A stretch of 64,000 bases of DNA from CAYRTV01 sp964505785 (GTDB lineage: Bacteria; Acidobacteriota; Aminicenantia; Aminicenantales; Aminicenantaceae). Position 1 is the stretch's first letter, and each line of letters opens with the position of its first letter. Below, piece by piece: positions 34,977 through 43,873 of this stretch. The translations under genes and the position numbers were made by a program. The stretch covers positions 1 to 64,000 of the forward strand of contig CAZDJZ010000002.1 in NCBI GenBank assembly GCA_964505785.1, read 5' to 3'. The notes under the pieces were generated by a model. The model saw nothing but the letters and a program-made list of their open reading frames with translations. It did no database searches and had not been told where the DNA came from.

Positions 34977-36207
34977 GCGCTCTCCATTCGATTTTGTTCA
35001 AATCGCTGATGCCGACGCCTTGTTCTCCGCAGGCTTCGACATGGGTGGAAATATCGCGGATCGATTCGAGTCCCATCTCAAGGCGTTTTTCTTCCAGAAG
35101 GTCCAGTCCGATCCGGTCCATGGCCACTGGATCGCGGCTGAAGAATATGCGGTTGTCAAAAGCCATCTGAGCTCCGGCCACACTGACAGTTGAAATTTTT
35201 GCCGCTTCCCCGATATGGAGAATAGCTTTATCTTTAATACAAGGATTGTTCATGATCATGGGTATAGCAGTTGCGCAATAATCAATATGGAACCGGACTT
35301 TGTTTGTTGTGACACCCAAGGCGATGTTTTTGGCCGCCCAGGTCACACCGCTGTCTTCATTGTGTTTCAGTACGGCTATATTGATGAGCTTGGTGATGTC
35401 TTTGGTTACGATATTGGAGAAAAAAGATTTTTCTTCGTCTTCAATGACAACGTCATTGAACCTGTCCGCGACTTCCTCGGCTATACGCTTGATGCCTTCC
35501 CGGTCTTCATAATCCATATACAAGCGTCTGATCTCGTCCCGGTATTTTTGTGCTTTTTCATGACCCTGATTGATCAACATCCAGAGCCATGTGCAGGAAT
35601 TGAAAATTTCACGATGGGTGCCGTCATCAGTAAAATTCTGATCGACTAGCTGCTTGAATTTTTTAAGTGTCCCGTCTTCCAGGGAAATATAGACATCCTT
35701 GTCAAATCCTTCTGTCCAGGGAATGGTCACAGCGCTTTTGTCCGAACTTCCGTGTACGCGTATGCCGGTGGAACTGCGGTTGATGTCCAGCCCGGTGCGC
35801 TGGAAAGCGCGGTCCATATGATCCCAGATAATGATATTGTTTTCTTTAACGCCCGCGCTTTTGAGACCGGCAATAGTCTCATTAATGGATTGAATCGACG
35901 AGGAAATTTTTGGCGCTGCGATACAGTTTATCTTGATGCCGACCACATCATCAGGAGAAACCATGGATGACCAGGCGTTTTCCAATGTTTTCTCTCCGGT
36001 CATTTCTGTCAGCCCGGCCGTAAAAGCCCGGTGCACGGCGTCTGGGTTATAATTCTGTTTAATAAGCATATCCTCAGCGGCAGCGGAGACGACGAGTCCG
36101 TTTTGAGCAGCAGCTTTTTTCCCAGTACACATAAGGGAACCGCCGAACAAAGCGGCTCCGCCTGCGATCATGGCTGAATTTTTAATAAAATCCCGTCGTG
36201 TTGTCAT
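34966..36207 (-). CDS. Tat-exported DUF362 family protein
   Basis: The ATG at 36207 follows GGAAAGGTG and opens a twin-arginine signal (TTRRDFIKNSAMIAGGAALFGG), giving 413 residues. The body matches DUF362 (VVGIKINCIAAPKISS, IIIWDHMDRA, LINIAVLKHNEDSGVTWAAKN, CIKDKAILHIGEA, RDPVAMDRIGLDLL). Members sometimes carry Fe-S clusters; no ferredoxin motif is present here. Tat export suggests that it folds, perhaps with a cofactor, before secretion. Its biochemical role is unknown. Confidence 0.87.
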   Translation of the reverse strand: MTTRRDFIKNSAMIAGGAALFGGSLMCTGKKAAAQNGLVVSAAAEDMLIKQNYNPDAVHRAFTAGLTEMTGEKTLENAWSSMVSPDDVVGIKINCIAAPKISSSIQSINETIAGLKSAGVKENNIIIWDHMDRAFQRTGLDINRSSTGIRVHGSSDKSAVTIPWTEGFDKDVYISLEDGTLKKFKQLVDQNFTDDGTHREIFNSCTWLWMLINQGHEKAQKYRDEIRRLYMDYEDREGIKRIAEEVADRFNDVVIEDEEKSFFSNIVTKDITKLINIAVLKHNEDSGVTWAAKNIALGVTTNKVRFHIDYCATAIPMIMNNPCIKDKAILHIGEAAKISTVSVAGAQMAFDNRIFFSRDPVAMDRIGLDLLEEKRLEMGLESIRDISTHVEACGEQGVGISDLNKIEWRALKI

Positions 36208-36381
36208 ATTTTCACCTTTCCTATTTTTGGTTTTTCGGAATTTTTTTCGATAGTCATTATTCATTTCTTCTGTGGCATGTTGGATGACAGTTCTGCCGCA
36301 GGTGTCTTTCCATACCTATCACAACCAAAATATACGTGTCAATCAATTCATTTTATCTTACAATGGGAATATGAAGCTTGC

Positions 36382-36560
36382 TAACGATGAAAATGAATAC
36401 ACATGTCATCCTGACGCCTGCGGAAGCAGGCCGAAGGATCCCAAAGTGCATCGCCTATAGAATCGGTTCCGGTTCATCAGGACGAAGCCGTTTGGGATCC
36501 TTCGGCGCTTTGCTTCTCAGGATGACAAGGACTGTCCTTAGGATGACAAGGACTGTTTAT
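36382..36560. repeat. Long palindromic copy of the hairpin repeat with a tandem tail duplication
   Basis: GTCATCCTGA (36405-36414) pairs with TCAGGATGAC (36517-36526), and GCCGAAGGATCCCAAA (36430-36445) pairs perfectly with TTTGGGATCCTTCGGC (36491-36506). A large stem-loop results. The segment AGGATGACAAGGACTGT then occurs twice in tandem (36519-36557). The inverted tail at 36382-36404 matches the tail near 18770. The rest of the 402-base gap before the S9 gene shows nothing else. Confidence 0.8.
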
Positions 36561-36609
36561 TTTCAAAGTAATAATTCAGACGTAATGGGATGATTTTTAA
36601 GGAGGCATA

Positions 36610-38616
36610 ATGAAAAAAATTGGTGGAGTCATTGTCATTATTTTAACATTGACTTTTTTATCCGCGGCCCAAGCGGATAAGATCCCAGGCCCTTCCTTCA
36701 AGGATGTGCTGAGCCTGGAATCAGCCGGCGGTCCTGAGATTTCGCCGTGCGGTAAACATGTTTTATTCACGGTAAGGAAGACGGATTGGGAGAATAACCG
36801 CTATGACAGCGAAATCTGGCTCAGCCGGAATGGGGAGAAGCCGTTTCAGCTGACAAGGACTAAAGACGGCAGCAGCGGCTCTCCGGCCTGGTCCCCGGAT
36901 GGAAACTGGATTGCCTTTACTGCCAGCCGGGATGAGAAGATGCAGATTTATCTGATTAATCCTGCGGGCGGAGAAGCATTCAAACTATCCGATCATAAAG
37001 AAGGTGTGAACAGCTTTGCCTGGTCACCCAACTGTGACAGGATCGCTTTTTTAGCATCTGAACCGGAAAGCAGTAAATCAAAAAGCCTAAAGGAACAATA
37101 CGGCCGTTTTGAGGTGGAAGATGCGGATTACCGCATGACTCATCTTTGGATGATTGATGTGAAGCTGGATGAGACACCGGAAGCCCGGCGGCTGACAGAA
37201 GGGGATACGTTTACAGTGGGAAGCTTTGATTGGTCTCCCGATGGATCAAAGATCGTATTTGACCATCAGCCGGATCCCCTGATTAACTCATCGTCCAAGT
37301 CGGATATATCGATTCTGGATGTTGAATCCGGTGAAATAACACCGCTGGTCAATCAGCCCGGCAGTGATGGTCGTCCTAACTGGTCGCCCGACGGTAAATG
37401 GATTGCGTTCAGCACAAAGATGGGAACCCAGCCTTATTTCATTAACAGCGAATTGGCCAGGATTCCGGCACAAGGCGGAGATATTGAAGTCATGACGGAA
37501 GATTTTGATGAAAATCCCTATGGTTATGTATGGACGGAGAAAGGCATTTATTTTATTTCATCGGATAAGGTTTTTCTGAAGATTTTTCGTCTTGATCCTA
37601 TGACTGAAGATATAAAAATGGTAGAGGGAACTCCGGAGAACCTGGCAGGGGTGAATTTCACTAAAGACGGATCTGCTTTGGCATTCACCGGATATGACCG
37701 CACCACTCTGCCTGAGGTGTTTGTTAGCCAAATGGAACCGATGGAACCAAAAAAGATCACAGATTTTACCCATCAGGTTGCAGATTGGAAGACCGGCACG
37801 CGTGAAGTCGTTACTTGGGAAAGCAATGACGGGACCCCCGTAGAAGGAATCCTATGGAAACCCGCGGATTTTTCTCCTGACAAAAAATATCCTTTATTGG
37901 TCAGCATTCACGGCGGCCCCACCGGCACTTCACGCCCGGTTCTGGTTTCAGGCTATGTGTATCCTTTCATTCAGTGGCTGGAAAAAGGCGCTCTTATCCT
38001 GCAGCCCAATTATCGTGGCTCAGCCGGATACGGAGAAGAGTTCAGGTCTTTAAATGTGGGCAACCTGGGAGTGGGGGATATGTGGGATGTGGAATCCGGT
38101 GTGCAGCATTTGATTGATAAAGGGATAGCAGACCCGGACCGTCTCGGTGCGATGGGATGGAGCCAGGGAGGATATATTTCAGCATTTCTGGCTACCAACT
38201 CCACCATGTTTGAAGCGATCTCAGTCGGGGCCGGTATTTCCAACTGGGTGACTTATTATGTTAATACGGATATCCATCCCTTCACCCGGCATTATCTAAA
38301 GGCGACCCCTTGGGAAGATATGGCCGTTTATGAGAAAACATCGCCTATGACCAACATTACCCAAGCGGAAACACCGACTCTAATCCAGCATGGTGAATTC
38401 GACCGGCGCGTACCCATTCCTAATGCCTACGAACTTTTTCAGGGGCTGCAGGATGTCGGTGTACCTGTCAAGCTGATAGTATATAAGGATTTCGGACACG
38501 GCATTACCCGACCCAAAGAACAGCTGGCCGCTATGTGGCATAATTGGCAATGGTTTGCGAAGTATATCTGGAATGAAGAAGTGGAGATTCCGGTAGAGAC
38601 CAAGGAGGAAAAGTAG
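36610..38616 (+). CDS. Exported S9C-type acylaminoacyl/dipeptidyl peptidase
   Basis: The 668-residue protein has the ribosome site AAGGAGG (36599-36605) and a signal peptide ending near AQA. TolB-like propeller blades (AWSPDGNWIAF, AWSPNCDRIAF, DWSPDGSKIVF, NWSPDGKWIAF) cover residues 40-400. The alpha/beta-hydrolase has HGGPTG as oxyanion segment, Ser in GWSQGGYIS, Asp in HGEFDRRVP and His in DFGHGI. It probably cleaves dipeptides or blocked residues from peptide N-termini. It differs in subfamily from the S9 proteins at 31252 and 41568. Confidence 0.93.
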   Translation: MKKIGGVIVIILTLTFLSAAQADKIPGPSFKDVLSLESAGGPEISPCGKHVLFTVRKTDWENNRYDSEIWLSRNGEKPFQLTRTKDGSSGSPAWSPDGNWIAFTASRDEKMQIYLINPAGGEAFKLSDHKEGVNSFAWSPNCDRIAFLASEPESSKSKSLKEQYGRFEVEDADYRMTHLWMIDVKLDETPEARRLTEGDTFTVGSFDWSPDGSKIVFDHQPDPLINSSSKSDISILDVESGEITPLVNQPGSDGRPNWSPDGKWIAFSTKMGTQPYFINSELARIPAQGGDIEVMTEDFDENPYGYVWTEKGIYFISSDKVFLKIFRLDPMTEDIKMVEGTPENLAGVNFTKDGSALAFTGYDRTTLPEVFVSQMEPMEPKKITDFTHQVADWKTGTREVVTWESNDGTPVEGILWKPADFSPDKKYPLLVSIHGGPTGTSRPVLVSGYVYPFIQWLEKGALILQPNYRGSAGYGEEFRSLNVGNLGVGDMWDVESGVQHLIDKGIADPDRLGAMGWSQGGYISAFLATNSTMFEAISVGAGISNWVTYYVNTDIHPFTRHYLKATPWEDMAVYEKTSPMTNITQAETPTLIQHGEFDRRVPIPNAYELFQGLQDVGVPVKLIVYKDFGHGITRPKEQLAAMWHNWQWFAKYIWNEEVEIPVETKEEK

Positions 38617-38697
38617 TTCAGAATTGGATAAGCGATGAATAGAGAATAATTTAAAGTTGATGAGAATTTATTGTAAAATGCCGAAGGGTTGTCTTCA

Positions 38698-39216
38698 ATG
38701 AATATCTATTTTCTAATCACCTTATTAATCTGGATTCTGACAATTATGGCTAACAATATTTTAGGATTAAAATATTCCAGTGCGCCAAATACAGAATATA
38801 AGAGAAAAATCTCGGTTTTATTCTCGCTTATTATGTTTTTCATGTGGTCTTCTTGGGGTTTCATGTCATTTTCGGACCCGGTGAAGATAAATCTATGGGC
38901 CGGAATCCAATACTTTGGATTGGTGATGTTTGTGATGGGGGTTGTTTTTTTTGCTATTGCAGAAAAAACAAAGTCCGGTGTGACAGACAAGGGGCTACTT
39001 GTGACAAGGGGCATCTATTCAAAAATAAGGCATCCCATGTATCTCGGACAACTCCTTATGGCTGTAGGACTGCCGGTTTTTGCAGAAGGACTTGTGACTT
39101 TATGTCTTTCTATAGTCTGGATTACACAGCTTATATTTTGGAAGCTTCTTGAAGAAAGACAGCTCCTTGAAAAATATCCCGAGTATCAGAATTACAAAAA
39201 AAGAACCTGGTTTTGA
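38698..39216 (+). CDS. Isoprenylcysteine/phospholipid methyltransferase-like membrane protein
   Basis: The 172-residue polytopic protein has the ICMT/PEMT-like C-terminal signature: LLVTRGIYSKIRHPMYLGQLL (SAM site region), then EERQLLEKYPEYQNYKKRTW. The ATG at 38698 follows GAAGG; the frame also allows a TTG three codons earlier. Bacterial members methylate diverse or unknown substrates. It converges on the DPP IV-like gene with a 12-base gap. Confidence 0.85.
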   Translation: MNIYFLITLLIWILTIMANNILGLKYSSAPNTEYKRKISVLFSLIMFFMWSSWGFMSFSDPVKINLWAGIQYFGLVMFVMGVVFFAIAEKTKSGVTDKGLLVTRGIYSKIRHPMYLGQLLMAVGLPVFAEGLVTLCLSIVWITQLIFWKLLEERQLLEKYPEYQNYKKRTWF

Positions 39217-39228
39217 TAGTGGCTGCGT

Positions 39229-41568
39229 TTACCTTCCGCGCTCGGATTCATACTGAAATACATATTCCTTTGGCGGTTCCGCTCCCAGCAGGTGTTCGAC
39301 AAAGTAATCCCAGCGGCGCCTGATCATGTATGCTTCCCGGCCGAAGCCGTGCCCGCGGTTTGGAAACAGGATCAGGTCAAAGTCTTTGTTGGCCGCAATA
39401 AGCTCATTGACTACAAGCAGAGTATTGTACATGGGTACATTCGAGTCCATGGTGCCGTGGGCCAGAAGCAGCTTGCCTTTCAGGTTTTCCGCCAGTAATT
39501 GATTGGCCTGATTGTCGTAATTGGTTGTGCCGTCAGGATATGTTTCCAGCAGCCCCTGCCATTTTTCACCCCAGTCATCTTCGTAGTTGCGGTTGTCATG
39601 ATTGCCCGCACCGCTGACCGCAACTTTAAAGAAGTCCGGATAGCGGAGAATAGCATCTGTTGATGCAAATCCGCCGCCGGAATGGCCGTATATGCCTGCA
39701 CGGTCAATATCGATCCAGGGATGACGTTCGGCCAGCTGCTTCATCCCGGCTATTTGATCAGGAAGGCCATTGTCACCCATATTGCCGTAATAAGCATCAT
39801 GAAATGACTTGGAGCGCATAGGCGTTCCCATGGCGTCGAGGGAGACGACAATAAATCCCAATTCCGCAAGCGCTTGCTTGTCGCTTCGGGAAGCGGCGAA
39901 ACTGCGGCCGCGGATACTTCCGGATTGCGGACCCGGATAGATGGCATTAATGATGGGATATTTTTTATCCGGATCAAAATGTGTCGGTTTAAACATAAGT
40001 CCGAAGAGATCAGTCTCCCCGTCACGTGCTTTAACTGAGAAGGGGACAGGCGGCTTCCAGCCTGAAGCGAGGAGACGGGATATATCGGCTTTTTCTATAG
40101 TTAAGAGATCTTGCCCCTTGAGATTACGTACGGCTGTTATGGGAGGTTCAACCGGGGTGGAATAACTATCAACAAAAAAATCACCAGACTCTGAAAGAAA
40201 AATTGAGTGATTAGCTGTTCCCGGCGACAAAAGAGAGAGGCCGGATCCATCCATATTGATGCGGTAAAAATATTCAAAATAAGGATCTCCGGTTTCCCGC
40301 CCGCATCCGGTAAAATAAAGAAGCCGTTTTTGCCGGTCGATGCGGAGAATCTGAACCACATTCCAGCTGCCGCTCGTTATTTGGTGCTTGAGATTTCCCG
40401 AATCCAGATCATAGAGGTAGAGATGGCCCCAGTTGTCTCGTTGAGAAAACCAGATCACTTCATTGGAATCATGCAGCACCCGCCAGTTGACATCACGGTA
40501 TCCGGATTCAAAAAAAGTATCGACTTTTTCTTCGAGCACGTCCCGGACAGCCCCGGTTTCCGGATCAGCCGTGCGAAGGGTGACATGCTTATGATCGCGG
40601 GATACCGAGACAAAGGCGAAGCGGGACGAATCATCACTCCATTCTGCATCAGCCAGTTCTCCATTTCTCACGGCTATATGGTCCGTTATGGTTGAACGGT
40701 GCTGGTCCGGGGGCATCTGAAGACGCACAACCTGCGGTTCATCGACATGAATTATGACGCGGTGAATGCGGAAAATTTCTTTATCTTCCGGAAGAGGATA
40801 TTTCCATGCTTCTAATTCCGGATGACCGACATTTGTTGTCACCAGATACATTTCACCTACACCGCGCCCGTCATGCTGAAAGGTGGCGATTTTTTTGGAA
40901 TCCGGTGACCACAGCAGTACCGGCCGGTTGCTTTTGGTCCAGCCGGCGTTGTTGGTGGCATAGCCGAAGTCTTTTACTCCGTCTTCTGTCAATTGGATTT
41001 CTTCACAGGAAGACAAGTCTTTCATCCATAGATTATAGTCACGAATAAAGGCTGCTTTCGTTCCGTCCGGAGACACAAACATGTCCCGGCCGAGTCTTTC
41101 TTCTGCTTCGCCTGCTTTCTGCATTCGGTTCTTTTCAAGATCAAAATTATAGCGGGTTGACGTGACTGTAAATGTTATGGATTTCATATCGGGTGCAAAT
41201 TCAATGTTCCGAAAGGGAAGTTCAAACGGTTTATATGTTTCTCCAGAGAGTTCAGATAGCGAAGAAGCCAGCTCTTCATGGTCGAAAGCTCGCTGCCTTT
41301 TCCTGTTTTCAACATCGATCAGGATAAACTCAGTTCCTTCTGGAATGGTATTACGGTACCAAAAATGATTTTCATCAACCCAGTTTGGCCGGACATCAGC
41401 ATTAAAAACCAATTTGCCGGTATGCTGATTTAAAAACTTTTCTGCCTTAAAATAATCTTCCGGGGTGAGTCCCTGCTTTTCAGCTTGACTGGCGGCAATA
41501 AATCCCGCACCGGATGACAAAAGTAAAAGTGGTAATAAAATCAAAAGACAAATACGGACTTTTTTCAT
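39229..41568 (-). CDS. Exported S9B dipeptidyl-peptidase IV-like enzyme
   Basis: The start at 41568 (779 residues) follows GGAGGAG. The longer frame to 41604 has no ribosome site. After a signal peptide (LLLLSSGAGFIAAS), a DPP4-type propeller (VDENHFWYRNT, LWSPDSKKIATF, WSDDSSRFAF) leads to an alpha/beta-hydrolase with Ser in YGHSGGGFAS, Asp in HGTMDSNVP and His in FPNRGHGF. It likely removes Xaa-Pro-type dipeptides from peptide N-termini. It is divergent from the GH172-like gene. Confidence 0.92.
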   Translation of the reverse strand: MKKVRICLLILLPLLLLSSGAGFIAASQAEKQGLTPEDYFKAEKFLNQHTGKLVFNADVRPNWVDENHFWYRNTIPEGTEFILIDVENRKRQRAFDHEELASSLSELSGETYKPFELPFRNIEFAPDMKSITFTVTSTRYNFDLEKNRMQKAGEAEERLGRDMFVSPDGTKAAFIRDYNLWMKDLSSCEEIQLTEDGVKDFGYATNNAGWTKSNRPVLLWSPDSKKIATFQHDGRGVGEMYLVTTNVGHPELEAWKYPLPEDKEIFRIHRVIIHVDEPQVVRLQMPPDQHRSTITDHIAVRNGELADAEWSDDSSRFAFVSVSRDHKHVTLRTADPETGAVRDVLEEKVDTFFESGYRDVNWRVLHDSNEVIWFSQRDNWGHLYLYDLDSGNLKHQITSGSWNVVQILRIDRQKRLLYFTGCGRETGDPYFEYFYRINMDGSGLSLLSPGTANHSIFLSESGDFFVDSYSTPVEPPITAVRNLKGQDLLTIEKADISRLLASGWKPPVPFSVKARDGETDLFGLMFKPTHFDPDKKYPIINAIYPGPQSGSIRGRSFAASRSDKQALAELGFIVVSLDAMGTPMRSKSFHDAYYGNMGDNGLPDQIAGMKQLAERHPWIDIDRAGIYGHSGGGFASTDAILRYPDFFKVAVSGAGNHDNRNYEDDWGEKWQGLLETYPDGTTNYDNQANQLLAENLKGKLLLAHGTMDSNVPMYNTLLVVNELIAANKDFDLILFPNRGHGFGREAYMIRRRWDYFVEHLLGAEPPKEYVFQYESERGR

Positions 41569-41599
41569 TCGCTCCTCCCATATTGGTATGACATTATTG

Positions 41600-41680
41600 A
41601 ACATACATCATTTGTATCAGAAATATCAAGTTATAAAATCGAGGATTACCGATTGACTGGTTTTAGAATTCAAATATAGT
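41600..41680. promoter_or_regulatory. Divergent promoters between the DPP IV-like and GH172-like genes
   Basis: Rightward, TTGACT (41653-41658) and TATAGT (41675-41680) are 16 bases apart, 33 bases before the GH172-like ATG. Leftward, TTGATA (41629-41624) and TATGTT (41605-41600) are 18 bases apart. Both are sequence predictions. Confidence 0.45.
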
Positions 41681-41712
41681 AAGAATAAAATGTTTTAAAT
41701 GGGGAGGAATAT

Positions 41713-43818
41713 ATGTGTACAAACCGCATGTGTGTTTTAGCTGTGCTTAGCCTCTTTCTAGTGTTGAGTTTGCTGTCTTGTCAAAGTCAGCCGCGTGTTT
41801 CATTTGAGTCTTTATTGCTTGAACTGGCGGATAGAGATCAGCTGGCACAATATCCCCAGCCCTTTTACATTACACGGCAGTTCAGCAGCTATGACCGTGC
41901 TTCAAAGTCCCCGGAGGAAGGATGGTTCGCAAATTGGGACCGGTCCATGTTCATTCGGGAAGAAGAGAATAGGGGCCGGAGAGAATATGTCATGATGGAT
42001 ACGGAGGGGCCTGGAGCCGTGGTTCGGTTCTGGATGACTTTTTCCGGGGAAAATTCAGGTGAAGGGACACTGCGAATATATTTTAACCGGTCAGAAGAGC
42101 CGTCTATAGAGGGAACCGCATTTAACATCCTAAGCAGGGGGCAGCTGACAGAGAGACCGCTGTCTTGCCCGGTTTCACCTGAAACGGAATTCGAACGGCG
42201 GGGACACAATCTGTATATGCCGCTGCCTTATGCGGAACATATTAAAATTACATATGAAACCGACAATATCGTGGATTGGGGGGCCAAATCCGGAGGAGAA
42301 GCCGTCTATTATAATATCAATTACCGAGCCTATGAGGACGGCACTATTGTTGAAACCTTTACTCAGGAACTGCTGGAAGAAAATGCCCCCATTTTGGATG
42401 AAATAAATCAGAGGCTTCTCGAAAGAGATTACGACAGTTATATAAACAGTTTAAAAGCTGATGAATTATTCCTAAAAGGGGCGATAGAATCCGGAGGCGA
42501 AAAAGTACAAGAAATCTCGGGTTCCAAAGCCATCCGCGAATTTCAGCTTCAGCTGGAGGCAGAGGACATAAACCAGGCTCTGCGCTCCACAATTCTGGAA
42601 ATAGAATTTGATGGGAACCGTACGGTTTGGTGTCCTGTGGGCGATTTTTTCGGTACCGGGTACCAAATGAGATATGTGAATACCTGGTATACCCGGGTTG
42701 ATGAAGACGGCATGATGCGGTCTGTTTGGGTGATGCCCTTTGAAAAGGAAGCTGTCATACGTATCCATAATCTAGACGATCAGCCTGTCACAATAAAACA
42801 AGGAAAAATCATGGTCTCGGATTGGAAATGGAACCGCCGCAGCATGCACTTCGGTGCAGCCTGGCAGCAGTATACGGATGTCTATACCGGGGAAAGTAAA
42901 ACTATGGAGGGTGGCGGGAATCCATTTGATCTTAATTACTGTCATTTAAAGGGGGAAGGCGTCGTTATGGGAAATGTTCTGACGCTGTTTAATACGGCAT
43001 ATGCCTGGTGGGGGGAAGGGGACGAAAAAATCTTTATTGACGGAGAAGATTTTCCTTCCCATTTCGGGACCGGAACGGAAGATTTTTACGGCTATGCCTG
43101 GTGCCGGCCTGAGATTTTTAATGAGCCACTTATTGCTCAGACTGACGGCAGCGGGAATTTTTGGCCGGGTTATACCGTAAATATCCGGTACCGGGGTCTT
43201 GATGCCATGCCGTTTACGAGTGAAATTCGGTTTGATATGGAGATGTGGCATTGGGCAAGCACCCGGATGAATTATGCCCCTGCGACATTTTTTTATGTTA
43301 AGCCCGGAGCAGAAATACAACCGGAGCCGGACATCGATGGAGCCATGGAAAAAGTTGCGCTTAAAAGAGAAGACATCATTTCCCCCTGGACGAAAGACGG
43401 TCATATTGAAGGGGAACATTTAATGGAAATCGAACGGTCTTCTGGAAATATCAGTTACCCGTGGGATGATGAACCCGGCTGGAGCGAGAATCAGCATTTA
43501 TTATGGAAAGAGGCCAAGGCGGGGGACACGCTGCTTTTAGGATTTAAATCCGCTAAAAGCGGACCTGCGGATGCGAGCGCCCGATTGACGACAGGGCCTG
43601 ATTATGGTGTTGTGGACATCAGCATAAACGACTCCGGTCCGGTCCGATGTAACGGATATGACAGCATGCAGGTTGGTACGAAAGAAGTTTCACTTGAACG
43701 CTGCAACCTAAAAGAAGGCATAAATACCATCAAGGTTAAGATAATATTCTTTGCTCCGGAAAACGAAAAAGGAATATTCGGACTGGATGAAATCACTTTT
43801 AATTCCAGTCATTCATAA
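41713..43818 (+). CDS. GH172-type (DUF2961) lipoprotein glycosidase
   Basis: The 701-residue protein has a lipobox (LSLLSC, Cys23). DUF2961 motifs are present: FNRSEEPSIEG in the first jelly-roll and the highly conserved FGTGTEDFYGYAW with its paired acidic residues. DUF2961 is now glycoside hydrolase family 172, whose studied members act on alpha-arabinofuranosides or fructofuranosides. A C-terminal domain of about 130 residues is likely carbohydrate-binding. It may work with the GH127-type enzyme at 62585, but they are 20 kb apart. Confidence 0.87.
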   Translation: MCTNRMCVLAVLSLFLVLSLLSCQSQPRVSFESLLLELADRDQLAQYPQPFYITRQFSSYDRASKSPEEGWFANWDRSMFIREEENRGRREYVMMDTEGPGAVVRFWMTFSGENSGEGTLRIYFNRSEEPSIEGTAFNILSRGQLTERPLSCPVSPETEFERRGHNLYMPLPYAEHIKITYETDNIVDWGAKSGGEAVYYNINYRAYEDGTIVETFTQELLEENAPILDEINQRLLERDYDSYINSLKADELFLKGAIESGGEKVQEISGSKAIREFQLQLEAEDINQALRSTILEIEFDGNRTVWCPVGDFFGTGYQMRYVNTWYTRVDEDGMMRSVWVMPFEKEAVIRIHNLDDQPVTIKQGKIMVSDWKWNRRSMHFGAAWQQYTDVYTGESKTMEGGGNPFDLNYCHLKGEGVVMGNVLTLFNTAYAWWGEGDEKIFIDGEDFPSHFGTGTEDFYGYAWCRPEIFNEPLIAQTDGSGNFWPGYTVNIRYRGLDAMPFTSEIRFDMEMWHWASTRMNYAPATFFYVKPGAEIQPEPDIDGAMEKVALKREDIISPWTKDGHIEGEHLMEIERSSGNISYPWDDEPGWSENQHLLWKEAKAGDTLLLGFKSAKSGPADASARLTTGPDYGVVDISINDSGPVRCNGYDSMQVGTKEVSLERCNLKEGINTIKVKIIFFAPENEKGIFGLDEITFNSSHS

Positions 43819-43873
43819 CGTATGGAATCCACAGGATCGGTTAGCGCTGCTTTAATTGCCTGGAAGCTGACTG

